Assembly: GCA_002351535.1 (NCBI GenBank)
Contig: DEGR01000069.1
Location: 1 to 31,390, forward strand
Source: Lachnospira sp. UBA2821
GTDB taxonomy: Bacteria; Bacillota; Clostridia; Lachnospirales; Lachnospiraceae
DNA: 31,390 nt
Direction of reading: 5' to 3'
Of this stretch, positions 15,344 through 23,526 are shown piece by piece. The notes below the pieces were generated by a model. That model saw nothing but the letters and a program-made list of their open reading frames with translations. It was not told the DNA's origin and made no database searches. Made by a program: the position numbers and the translations under genes. Position 1 is the stretch's first letter. Every line of letters begins with the position of its first letter.

Positions 15344-16566
15344 TGCATTAATATTTTACTTAATATGTCTGCCAATGGTTCCATTGCATTTAACTCTTCC
15401 TGAAATGTATTAGTCTGTGCTCCTGCTTCTATAAGCATAGCTTTAGGTCTGAGCTGAAGATTATATTCATACGCCTGAAGATAGTTACGCCTTGTAAATT
15501 CAGGGTAATACTCCATTGCCTTCACTTTCATCTGCATACTCATGGCAAGATTCATCTCTCTGTTAGGGTTATAAAGATATCCTATATCTCCGGTAGATGC
15601 TAATCTGCTCATTCCATTGAAGAACATTATTTTTGCCGTAGGTTTCCCATTAATATTTGTAACAAGATGTTTGCTCTCATCAATTCCATCCCTATGAAGG
15701 TCTATTACAACTTCCACTGACGGATTCTCTGCAAGAACCTGGCTTATTCTGTTGTATGCATAATCATATGCCTTGCTTCTGTCAAGAACACCGTCAATCA
15801 GGTCAAATGAATCGGTCACATGTATTACATTATATCCATATGTCTCCCGTAACAGTTTTGTAAGGTATTCTCCTACTGCCACTATAGTCATTGATGAATC
15901 GGATTTTGTTGAATCTGCAAATGCTTCTTGTCCATGTGTATGGTATATAAGTATCTGTGGAGCCGTATTGTCCTGTTTCATAGACATATCATATGCCATG
16001 AGTCTCGCCGCATTCAATTCATCTTCATTGACTCTTGTGGTTGCCGCAACAGTATAATAATTGCTCATGAGATAGTTAAATGTTAATGCTGATACATCCA
16101 CCCTGCATACCGGTTCTTCATTTCCTGCCTTCTCATTCTCCCCCGGCACCGTAGTTTCTTCCTGATTATTTTCAACTGTATTTATAACTTCTGTTTCACC
16201 CTCCTGCTCTCCATTCGTTACTCCATTGTCATCTTTTGTATCATCTTCTGCATTCTCCGCATTCTCTTCATTCTCTTCATTCTCTTTGTTCTCTTTATCA
16301 TCTCCGTCCGCACAATACCGTGAATAATTGATTTTATTATCCTTTTCACTCTCGGAAGCACGACTTAAATTATATTTTAAACCCATACACTGTTGCAATG
16401 TTGCATTAACAATCCCATTTTGTATAAGCATGTTTATATTTTTCCTATAATAATATCCAATTAATGCTGCAATCAGTATTACCGATACAATTGCTATTAC
16501 ACCGGGACATATTTTTCCAAGAATATGTCCATATAGTCTTTTCATCCTGTATCTATGATTTTTCAT
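15340..16566 (-). CDS. spoIIP: Stage II sporulation protein P, peptidoglycan hydrolase
   Basis: Forespore-engulfment enzyme with amidase and endopeptidase activity, working with SpoIID and SpoIIM outside the mother-cell membrane. From the ATG at 16566 (GGAG upstream) it has 408 aa. One membrane helix lies near 20-40, followed by an acidic low-complexity segment (about 85-150, Glu/Asn/Asp-rich with NEENEEN repeats). The SpoIIP domain comes next: ILIYHTHGQEAF and VVIDLHRDG provide likely zinc-binding histidines, and AMLIEAGAQTNT ends the domain. The reading frame extends upstream to 16650 without a ribosome site, across two hairpins that are probably leader RNA. Gene order gpr-spoIIP is conserved in clostridia. 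Confidence 0.93.
   Translation of the reverse strand: MKNHRYRMKRLYGHILGKICPGVIAIVSVILIAALIGYYYRKNINMLIQNGIVNATLQQCMGLKYNLSRASESEKDNKINYSRYCADGDDKENKENEENEENAENAEDDTKDDNGVTNGEQEGETEVINTVENNQEETTVPGENEKAGNEEPVCRVDVSALTFNYLMSNYYTVAATTRVNEDELNAARLMAYDMSMKQDNTAPQILIYHTHGQEAFADSTKSDSSMTIVAVGEYLTKLLRETYGYNVIHVTDSFDLIDGVLDRSKAYDYAYNRISQVLAENPSVEVVIDLHRDGIDESKHLVTNINGKPTAKIMFFNGMSRLASTGDIGYLYNPNREMNLAMSMQMKVKAMEYYPEFTRRNYLQAYEYNLQLRPKAMLIEAGAQTNTFQEELNAMEPLADILSKILMH
16251..16295. repeat. Five 9-bp tandem units inside spoIIP
   Basis: Imperfect CATTCTCTT units (three exact) encode the Glu/Asn-rich linker of SpoIIP. Such in-frame 9-bp repeats can change length without shifting the frame. Confidence 0.75.
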
Positions 16567-16604
16567 GTTTTCTCCATTCCGCAGACGCAATCTGCCTGCA
16601 ATCT

Positions 16605-16634
16605 CAACAGTAATATTAAAATATATTACTGTTG
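16605..16634 (-). promoter_or_regulatory. 12-bp perfect hairpin in the spoIIP leader
   Basis: CAACAGTAATAT and ATATTACTGTTG flank a 6-nt loop. A second hairpin, GCAGA-CGCAA-TCTGC, lies at 16581-16595 just before the spoIIP ribosome site. Neither has a T-run, so leader structure is more likely than a terminator. Confidence 0.45.
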
Positions 16635-16704
16635 CATCAAAAACATGCATATAATCTTATATATTCATATAAATAACTAAAAATTCCCACCTTTGAATAA
16701 ATAA

Positions 16705-17604
16705 TTATAACCTGTTAAGTGCTGATGACAGCATATCAGACATATATCTTATATTTTCATCAATATCCTTTGCCGTAACGTAAAGAATTCCGGCTTCAGG
16801 CTCTGTAATCTCTCTTACAAACTGAACTTTTTCTCTTTCTGTTAACTCTTTATAACTTTCATTTATTTCAAACACATGTATTAATTTGTCCATAATATCC
16901 CTTACAATAGTAACAACCTCTATAACAGTCGGTATTCCTATCGCAATAACCGGTATTCCTATAGTCTGTTCATTTATTCCTTTTCTGTGATTACCAACTC
17001 CGGACCCTGGGGTTATTCCCGTATCTGTAAGCTGAATTGTCCTGTTTAACCTTCTTATATTTCTTGCTGCCAGCGCATCTATGGCTATTACTACATCAGG
17101 TTTTATTTCCTTTGATACCCCTTTGATTATCTCCAGACTTTCCATTCCCGTCTTTGCCATAACACCCGGAATTATACAACTTACTTTTCTGTCACACTGC
17201 TCATTAATATAATTCCATATATTTATCTTATCCACCGTTACCGGTCCAAGCGAATCGGGCGTTGCCTTATCGTTCCCAAGTCCCGCAATCAGAATAGTGT
17301 CTGTTTTTTCTACATTAAGATTAAGAATCATCTTCTTCAGATATTCTGCAACAATATCTGCAACTTTGGCAAACTCATCTTCTTTTGCACTGCTGAAAAG
17401 CTCCGATTCAAGTGTAATATACGTTCCCTTAGGTTTTCCCATTACATCTGCACCATTATCATCAGTTATACTCATCTCCGTAACCTTTATTCTTCCTTCC
17501 ATAACATTATGTTCTGAAAGTCTTACCCCCTTTATCTCAACATTATCTTCAGTAAATATCTCCCTGCTCTCCACTGCAAGGTCGGTTCTTATCTTCATAT
17601 TCAA
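16705..17604 (-). CDS. gpr: Spore germination protease GPR (peptidase family A25)
   Basis: Degrades small acid-soluble spore proteins when spores germinate. About 300 aa, opening with the family signature IRTDLAVE a few residues from the start, so the propeptide before it is very short. Other family segments include KGTYITLES, AGLGNDKATPDSLGP, VIPGVMAKTGMES, VIAIDALAARN and the GIPVIAIGIPTVIE region near the C-terminus. The start is either a TTG at 17604, six bases after AGAGGTG, or the ATG at 17598. It is followed by spoIIP after 138 bp and is divergent from rpsT. Forespore-specific control (SigF/SigG) is usual for the family, but I could not define the promoter. Confidence 0.93.
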   Translation of the reverse strand: MNMKIRTDLAVESREIFTEDNVEIKGVRLSEHNVMEGRIKVTEMSITDDNGADVMGKPKGTYITLESELFSSAKEDEFAKVADIVAEYLKKMILNLNVEKTDTILIAGLGNDKATPDSLGPVTVDKINIWNYINEQCDRKVSCIIPGVMAKTGMESLEIIKGVSKEIKPDVVIAIDALAARNIRRLNRTIQLTDTGITPGSGVGNHRKGINEQTIGIPVIAIGIPTVIEVVTIVRDIMDKLIHVFEINESYKELTEREKVQFVREITEPEAGILYVTAKDIDENIRYMSDMLSSALNRL

Positions 17605-17695
17605 CTTATACACCTCTCTTTATTACACTAAAATAATGCTTTAAAATATTGTTATCTATTACTACTATTTTTTACAATTTTTTCTATTTTATGTA

Positions 17696-17724
17696 TTGAC
17701 ATTAATCATATTTTTGATTACACT
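17696..17724 (+). promoter_or_regulatory. Promoter of rpsT
   Basis: Perfect -35 TTGACA (17696-17701), a 17-bp spacer, -10 TACACT (17719-17724). Transcription from about 17731 leaves a leader of about 117 nt. Confidence 0.75.
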
Positions 17725-17733
17725 TATCTAGTG

Positions 17734-17772
17734 TGTTTAGTGACTTAGTCCGCAAACCCATGTCACTAAACA
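17734..17772 (+). promoter_or_regulatory. Leader hairpin of rpsT
   Basis: TGTTTAGTGAC and GTCACTAAACA form an 11-bp perfect stem around a 17-nt loop, immediately at the predicted 5' end of the rpsT transcript. It has no T-run, so a role in mRNA stability or S20 autoregulation is possible. Confidence 0.55.
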
Positions 17773-17847
17773 TTGTTTGTAGAACCTGACTTCAAAACTC
17801 TCTCAATGAAGTCATAAATTATACAACATATTTCGGAGGTAATTAAA

Positions 17848-18111
17848 TTGGCTAATATTAAATCAGCAAAGAAAAGAATCTTAGTAAACCAGACAAAGGC
17901 AGCTCGTAACAAAGCTATCCGTTCAAAGGTTAAAACTGCAATAAAGAAAGTTGACGCAGCTATCGCAGCAAATGATAAGGCTGCAGCAGAGGCAGCTTTA
18001 AAGGCTGCTACTGTAGAGATTGACAAAGCTTGTACAAAAGGTGTTTACCACAAGAATACAGCTTCAAGAAAAGTTTCTCGTTTAGCTATCGCAGTTAACA
18101 AATTAGCATAA
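17848..18111 (+). CDS. rpsT: 30S ribosomal protein S20
   Basis: Primary-binding protein of the small ribosomal subunit, 87 aa, lysine- and alanine-rich and all-helical. The sequence opens ANIKSAKKRILVNQTKAARN after the initiator and ends SRLAIAVNKLA, both typical of S20. The start codon is TTG, well supported by GGAGG nine bases upstream. It is transcribed opposite to the neighbouring gpr and holA, with its own promoter and terminator. Codon use is highly optimised, as expected for a ribosomal protein. Its place next to holA and comEC is a conserved Firmicute order. Confidence 0.98.
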   Translation: MANIKSAKKRILVNQTKAARNKAIRSKVKTAIKKVDAAIAANDKAAAEAALKAATVEIDKACTKGVYHKNTASRKVSRLAIAVNKLA

Positions 18112-18124
18112 TTTAAACACTAAC

Positions 18125-18166
18125 AAAACCGGTCAGATGAACTTAATCATCCGACCGGTTTTTTCT
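18125..18166 (+). terminator. Terminator of rpsT, probably bidirectional
   Basis: AAAACCGGTC-a-GATGA pairs with TCATC-c-GACCGGTTTT, with a T-run on the plus strand. The complementary A-run gives a weaker T-tail on the minus strand, so it may also stop holA transcripts. Confidence 0.9.
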
Positions 18167-18225
18167 TTTATTTCTTTTATATATAAGTATAATCACACAA
18201 AAACATTTCTGATAATATAAAACCT

Positions 18226-19206
18226 TTACTTACTGAACTTTACAAGCAGCATTTCCACACCTGTTTTCTCTTCCATCCTACCTGTCTTAATTGCCTCTTC
18301 AATATTAATACAATCATTTATCGCCGAAAATATCATTTTGGAAGTGAAATTTCTGCACTGTTTTACAGCTCCACCTATAACATATGGAGACATTGATAAT
18401 TTATCTGCTATATCTCTTCCATTATATCCCTGTGCATCTAGTTCTTTTACCTGAAGCATTATATTAAACTGTCTCGATATCATATAGAGAATTTTCATTG
18501 GTGCCTCTCTTGTATTAATAAGGTCGTAATACAGACTTAGTGTCTGTGTTCTGTTTCTTGCTCCCATTGCATCTATCATTGCAAATATCTTTCCATTAAT
18601 CACAGGAGAGCACACCTGGTCTATATCTTCTCTTTCTATCACTTCCCTGTCAAGTGTATAGCAGAACAGTTTCTCTAATTCTGTATCAATTTTCTTCATA
18701 TCATTTCCGGCAATAGCCAGAAAATAATCCAGAACATCTTTAGTTATCTTTTTGTTTTCCCTTCCGATAAGGGTAAGAACCCATTGGGACAGTTCTGCCT
18801 CTTTAGGATGTGCACATTCACATGTATATCCTTCTGTTTTAATGAGTTTATACATATTACTTCTCTTATCCGCTTCACTGTCTATTATAACAAGGCATGT
18901 TGTATCAGGCATAGAAGTTTTAATATACTCTAAAAAAATGTCATCCGCTTTTTTTACACATCCTGTATTCTCCATAATAACAAGACGTTTCGGAGCAAAA
19001 AACGGAAGGGTATCGCACATGTTCATAACCTCCATATAATTTACATTTTTCCCTTCAAAGTATGAATAATTCATACTGCCTGCATCACCTATTAAAGTTT
19101 TAATAAATTGATTTTTTATATTTTTTTTTAAATACTGTTCATCGCCAAATACAAGATATACTTTTTTAAGTGTACCTGCTGCAAGGTCCTGCCTGATTTT
19201 TTTCAT
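18226..19206 (-). CDS. holA: DNA polymerase III subunit delta
   Basis: Clamp-loader subunit that opens the sliding clamp during chromosome replication. 326 aa. It opens MKKIRQDLAAGTLKKVYLVF-GDEQYL, the family start, followed by MCDTLPFFAPKRLVIMEN, the conserved delta-subunit strand and loop. The C-terminal region has the YLISRQFNIMLQ-type helix (here MISRQFNIMLQVKELDAQG) and a closing KTGRMEEKTGVEMLLVKF segment. No nucleotide-binding motif is expected. GGTG lies eight bases before the ATG. It lies 32 bp downstream of the YjbR-MGMT gene and shares its strand. Confidence 0.95.
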   Translation of the reverse strand: MKKIRQDLAAGTLKKVYLVFGDEQYLKKNIKNQFIKTLIGDAGSMNYSYFEGKNVNYMEVMNMCDTLPFFAPKRLVIMENTGCVKKADDIFLEYIKTSMPDTTCLVIIDSEADKRSNMYKLIKTEGYTCECAHPKEAELSQWVLTLIGRENKKITKDVLDYFLAIAGNDMKKIDTELEKLFCYTLDREVIEREDIDQVCSPVINGKIFAMIDAMGARNRTQTLSLYYDLINTREAPMKILYMISRQFNIMLQVKELDAQGYNGRDIADKLSMSPYVIGGAVKQCRNFTSKMIFSAINDCINIEEAIKTGRMEEKTGVEMLLVKFSK

Positions 19207-19238
19207 GTTTTACACCGCTTCCTTCCGGGTCTTATTCT

Positions 19239-19865
19239 CTATAATTTCATCTGATATTTTTTTAGTTCAACTTTTCCTTTAACCACTTCTACCCCTTCTT
19301 CTTTTAAAAGTTCTGCCTGTACATAAGCCCCTCCAAATGCAAATGCCTCCGATAGCATTCCGTTTGAATTAACGACCCTGTGGCATGGTATAATTCCCGG
19401 CTTCGGATTCCTGTGTAATGCATTACCAACTGCTCTTGCCATCTTCTTATTCCCGGCCATCTCAGCCACCTGTCCATATGTGGCTACTCTCCCTTTGGGT
19501 ATTCTTTTAACCGCTTCATATATTCTCTTAGAAGGACTATCCGTAACATTATCATAGCTTTCTGCAATCATTATTTTAACATCTTTGTCAGGAATTGTCC
19601 CATCTAATATAATAGTATTCCAATGTTCTTTATTCTGATGCCACCCCGGAATAACTGATTTGTATGCTCTTCTCCACAATTCCCTTCCTTCCGGTGATAC
19701 CTTAACATTTAGATTAATATATCCGTCCCTTTCATATGTCCATAAAAATGCTTTTTTACTGCCTTTCACTCTCACAAGCTGCCAATTGTTGTCATGAAAT
19801 GGTGCATCCTGATATGTATCTTCAAAACTCAGTCCATATGAAAGTGCCTCTTCTCTTGTCATCAT
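19239..19865 (-). CDS. YjbR/MmcQ-domain protein fused to an MGMT-type DNA methyltransferase domain
   Basis: Two-domain protein of 208 aa. Residues 1-105 show the MmcQ/YjbR double-wing pattern: KKAFLWTYERDGYINLNVKVSPEG, then VIPGWHQNKEHWNTIILDGTIPD. Residues 112-208 are an O6-alkylguanine-DNA alkyltransferase-like domain: VKRIPKGRVATYGQVAEMAG, ARAVGNALHRNP, then IIPCHRVV with the acceptor cysteine C161 present. A Trp at that place would mark a non-catalytic ATL protein, so this one should be able to accept alkyl groups. The ATG at 19865 follows GGAG by six bases; a GTG at 19877 is part of that site. It lies between comEC and holA. The substrate range is unknown. Confidence 0.88.
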   Translation of the reverse strand: MMTREEALSYGLSFEDTYQDAPFHDNNWQLVRVKGSKKAFLWTYERDGYINLNVKVSPEGRELWRRAYKSVIPGWHQNKEHWNTIILDGTIPDKDVKIMIAESYDNVTDSPSKRIYEAVKRIPKGRVATYGQVAEMAGNKKMARAVGNALHRNPKPGIIPCHRVVNSNGMLSEAFAFGGAYVQAELLKEEGVEVVKGKVELKKYQMKL

Positions 19866-19905
19866 TTTTTTCTCCACCCTTCTGCCTTTAGTATTTGTTC
19901 TATAA

Positions 19906-19986
19906 TCATTTACTCATCTTCACATATGTATTATTGATATTTTCAAATCTGTCTTCAATCGTCTTGTCATGTCCTATTTTTTTCAT
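19906..19986 (-). CDS. Possible 26-aa small protein
   Basis: A short frame in the 163-bp gap between comEC and the YjbR-MGMT gene, starting MKKIGHDKTIEDRFENINNT and ending VKMSK. Its polar, charged composition looks protein-like, but no convincing ribosome site precedes the ATG. It may equally be chance or the trace of a lost gene. Confidence 0.2.
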   Translation of the reverse strand: MKKIGHDKTIEDRFENINNTYVKMSK

Positions 19987-20028
19987 GGCACTTAGAATAA
20001 TAACATATTAATGAGATTTTTTGGGGTT

Positions 20029-22521
20029 TTATTTATTTTTTTTATATCCCCCTACAACCATTTCATCTTCTTCAATTCTTATCTCTATCTCTCCCATTTC
20101 ATCTGTACGCAGCACTCTTGCAGCTGTGTTAGTAAGTCGTTCCAATGTCTCTTTATGAGGATGCCCATATCTGTTGTTTATGCCACAGGATATAAGACCA
20201 ATTTTCGGCTTTACAACATCAAGAAACTTTTCACAGCTTGAATTTTTAGAGCCATGATGTCCAACTTTAAGAATATCTATGTCTTCAATATTACATTTGT
20301 CTCTTTCTAAAAGTATTTTCTCACCTTTTTCCCCCAGGTCCCCGACACATAACATTGAAACTTTACCAATACTAATCTTCAACACTGTGCTTTTATCATT
20401 AGTATCTTTATCCTTTATTGTTGCATTTTTCATTGCCTGCTCTTTCATTGCTGCATTTCCGTATGTTTCTGCATTTTTCTCTCCAACCGGGTATAAGCAT
20501 TCAACCACACATTTCTCTCCCCTCCAACTGTCTCCTGCTCCTATCAGCTTAACATTAACATTATTATCGGAAGCACATTTTAATAAATCAGAGAAAACAA
20601 TTTCATAGTCATCTATAGATGGCAGCACAAGAGTATTCACATAACTTTTCCCTGCTATTTTCTCCTGCATTAGTGTTGCAACCGCATTGATATGGTCTTC
20701 ATCCCCGTGAGTTACAACAATATAATCTATACACTTAACTCCCTCTGCCTTAAGACATGGTAATACTCTATATTTTCCGCTATTCTTTACATCGCTGCTT
20801 CCTGCATCTATAAGAAAATTAATTCCATCTTCTGTCCGTATATGTATACTGTCTCCCTGTCCCACATCAATCATATGAATATCTGTGCTGCCATGTTTTG
20901 TATATACAATAACGTACATCAGAATAATAAGTGTAATACAGGCTGCCATACACTTCACACATTTTACATAGAAAAAATCCTCATCAAATTCTTTATCCCT
21001 GTTATAAAACTTCCAGCCCGCATACAATACAGCAATAAGAATTATATAGTACACTACAATCTGCCAAATCTGCGGCTTGCCTGTAACTATCTGCATATAT
21101 GGAATATTTAATATAGCCTCGGACATAATTTTATATAATTTCACCCCATATGAAGCTGTGGCCATTAAAAATCTTCCTGCTACATTCCATATACTTCCTG
21201 CCAGAATTCCTGCTATACCTGACAATATAATATAAGTCAGACATGGAATAACAACAAGATTCAATATAATTCCACTAAGTGGAATTTCAAAATTGCAATA
21301 CGCAATAATAGGAATGGTCATTAATTGTATTCCTACACTAAACATAATACCTTTAAGTATAGCTTCTCCCCTGCAGCCCGGTCTTACAAACACTTTAATT
21401 AATACCGGATTCACTACGGAGATTGCAGCCACCGCGGCATATGATAATATAAATCCTGTGTTATATATTGAATACGGATATATACATATGATTATAACGG
21501 ATGATAAACTCATGGCAGACATCATATCATATGTTCTTCCCAAAACATCTGCCAACAGCTTCATAAGTATCATTATCACAGCTCTCATAACAGACATCCC
21601 CATCCCTGCTAATACTCCGTATGCCACCACAACAATACCGGTTACTGCCACTGAAAATGCATATCCACGCCTTCTTCGCAATAACTTATACAGGCCAAGC
21701 CCTATTATGGCCATATGTGTTCCGGAAATGCAGCATACATGAAAAATCCCTGCATCTTTATATAGCTCTTCTGTATCTCCGTCCATATTCTGCCTGCTGC
21801 CAAGAAGCATAGCCTCCAATACAGAGGCGGTACCCTCATCACACACTTTATACATCACATTATAAATATATCTTCTGATATTAAAAATCCATCTTCTGTA
21901 TGTATACCCAACATTACCTGATGTCCCGCATACTTTTGTTTCCTTAGTATAGAACAAAGCGGCTACCCCTATTGACTTATAATATTTCTCATCGTCAAAA
22001 TTACCTTTATTCCTAGCCCCTGTAATCTTCATATATACTGCCTTACCGGAACTTATCAAATCCCCAATCTGTATATTTTCTTTTCCATTATCATAAAGAT
22101 ATACTTTACCAGACTTAAGAATATCCATATCAGCATCACTTTCATTTCTGATATGGATTTTTCCGGTATGGATAACTGCTTTTTTTAGTACAAGTGTTCT
22201 TCCATTTTCACGCTCTTTTATGTCCTGTACTTCTCCACTGACTGTTACCTCTTCATTATCTTCCATTGTATCCATCACACAATATAATCTACTCTGGTAA
22301 CTAAATAAAACAAAACCGGCAGCCATACACATGAATATGCTTATGAGTCTGCCGGTACATATCTTCTTATCATTAAGTATAAAAAATCCTTCTGAATAAT
22401 TCATACCACCCCACAAAAATACACATATCAACTCCCCAATTAACAATTCAAGATTACGCGATGCAATTATTTCCCCTGTTATTACCGCCACCATCACAGT
22501 CAGTAACGGTCTTTTTATAAT
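20029..22521 (-). CDS. comEC: DNA uptake channel ComEC/Rec2
   Basis: Inner-membrane channel that carries single-stranded DNA into competent cells. An N-terminal membrane region and OB-like domain (about 1-190) lead to the Competence domain with many helices (about 215-500). A C-terminal metallo-beta-lactamase-like domain (about 540-815) has HMIDVGQGDS, THGDEDH and KVGHHGSKNS. The Shine-Dalgarno TAAGGAG lies at 22528-22534, overlapping the upstream stop. The nearest ordinary starts (GTG 22497, ATG 22494) are 30-33 bases away. In frame behind the site are ATT (22521) and ATA (22518), giving the family-typical KRPLLT opening. I therefore place the start there, with moderate confidence. Length is about 830 aa, complete. 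Confidence 0.9.
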   Translation of the reverse strand: MIKRPLLTVMVAVITGEIIASRNLELLIGELICVFLWGGMNYSEGFFILNDKKICTGRLISIFMCMAAGFVLFSYQSRLYCVMDTMEDNEEVTVSGEVQDIKERENGRTLVLKKAVIHTGKIHIRNESDADMDILKSGKVYLYDNGKENIQIGDLISSGKAVYMKITGARNKGNFDDEKYYKSIGVAALFYTKETKVCGTSGNVGYTYRRWIFNIRRYIYNVMYKVCDEGTASVLEAMLLGSRQNMDGDTEELYKDAGIFHVCCISGTHMAIIGLGLYKLLRRRRGYAFSVAVTGIVVVAYGVLAGMGMSVMRAVIMILMKLLADVLGRTYDMMSAMSLSSVIIICIYPYSIYNTGFILSYAAVAAISVVNPVLIKVFVRPGCRGEAILKGIMFSVGIQLMTIPIIAYCNFEIPLSGIILNLVVIPCLTYIILSGIAGILAGSIWNVAGRFLMATASYGVKLYKIMSEAILNIPYMQIVTGKPQIWQIVVYYIILIAVLYAGWKFYNRDKEFDEDFFYVKCVKCMAACITLIILMYVIVYTKHGSTDIHMIDVGQGDSIHIRTEDGINFLIDAGSSDVKNSGKYRVLPCLKAEGVKCIDYIVVTHGDEDHINAVATLMQEKIAGKSYVNTLVLPSIDDYEIVFSDLLKCASDNNVNVKLIGAGDSWRGEKCVVECLYPVGEKNAETYGNAAMKEQAMKNATIKDKDTNDKSTVLKISIGKVSMLCVGDLGEKGEKILLERDKCNIEDIDILKVGHHGSKNSSCEKFLDVVKPKIGLISCGINNRYGHPHKETLERLTNTAARVLRTDEMGEIEIRIEEDEMVVGGYKKNK

Positions 22522-22524
22522 TTC

Positions 22525-23526
22525 TCACTCCTTATCTTTTTCTACAATATCAAGATTTCTTGTAAATATCTGGTCTAGTGATATGGATTTATGAAGCTTT
22601 TTATCCGTATCACCATTAATACTAATCTGTACTTTATTAACCGTCGTAAGTTCGCACAATGAATTTACTATAGAATAAATCTCAACTTCCGCACTTACAT
22701 CAGTATTCTCATCAAGAAAATTCTCATCAAGGCTCACATAACATATGCCGTCTTTTGTTAATACACTTACTATTTTAGTATCCGCCGGTATAGTCCTCAG
22801 TACACCTTCTTCAGATGGTCCCTTAATCAACTGTTCAAGGATATATTTTTCTAAAGAGACATTTTTTGAATACACTTTCTCATAAGACTTCTCAACCAGC
22901 TTGTCTCCCACCTCATTTCCAAAGTACAGCATCATGCTTATATTCTCATACATATTAATAGATGAGCCTGATGAATTAACAAAATCTGTCGCTTTCATCA
23001 TTCCAACCTGACTGTCATCCGAATTCTTAAGCGGCTCATTTTCTATATAAAATGTCACATATTCTATACCCTCTATCTGGGTTAACGAAAATACATATGC
23101 TGCCCTGCACATAACATCTCTTACTTTATCCATGTTAAGATATTCTGTACTGAAGCTTATACTGATATTATTATTATCATCTATCGTATATGACTCAAGC
23201 TTGACATTTTCCGGTATCGCATTAACATAATTTATCTTTGAAGGTATGCCTGATAGTTTATTGAGTACCTCTTCTACCTGTTCATCCTGCGTCCTGCCTA
23301 TTAATTTATATCCCGTAGAAACAAGTTTAGATTCATCTTTATTCAGATAATATATCTTAAATGCAGACTTATCATTTTTCTTTTCACCACACGACGTCAC
23401 TAATAATGCACATCCTGTCATTATAGCCATAGCACATATGAATATGCATATTCTCCTAACCATTGTGTATATGTTTCTATTATAAATATTACCCATATAG
23501 TTCCTCATTTCAGCCTTAACAACCAT
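22525..23526 (-). CDS. Lipoprotein with two GerMN domains
   Basis: Exported lipoprotein of up to 333 aa. A hydrophobic signal (about 23-45) ends in a lipobox-like LLVTSC. Two GerMN-type domains follow, the first near 70-175 (LNKLSGIPSKINYVNAIPEN) and the second near 190-315 (QLIKGPSEEGVLRTIPADTK, then VDLDENF-like YVSLDENFLDE). GerM acts in Bacillus sporulation and germination; close relatives next to a sensor kinase are called LpqB-like in some genomes. The start ATG overlaps the kinase stop (TAATG), implying coupling; ATGs at 23508 and 23463 are alternatives. It ends in frame with comEC. Confidence 0.85.
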   Translation of the reverse strand: MVVKAEMRNYMGNIYNRNIYTMVRRICIFICAMAIMTGCALLVTSCGEKKNDKSAFKIYYLNKDESKLVSTGYKLIGRTQDEQVEEVLNKLSGIPSKINYVNAIPENVKLESYTIDDNNNISISFSTEYLNMDKVRDVMCRAAYVFSLTQIEGIEYVTFYIENEPLKNSDDSQVGMMKATDFVNSSGSSINMYENISMMLYFGNEVGDKLVEKSYEKVYSKNVSLEKYILEQLIKGPSEEGVLRTIPADTKIVSVLTKDGICYVSLDENFLDENTDVSAEVEIYSIVNSLCELTTVNKVQISINGDTDKKLHKSISLDQIFTRNLDIVEKDKE

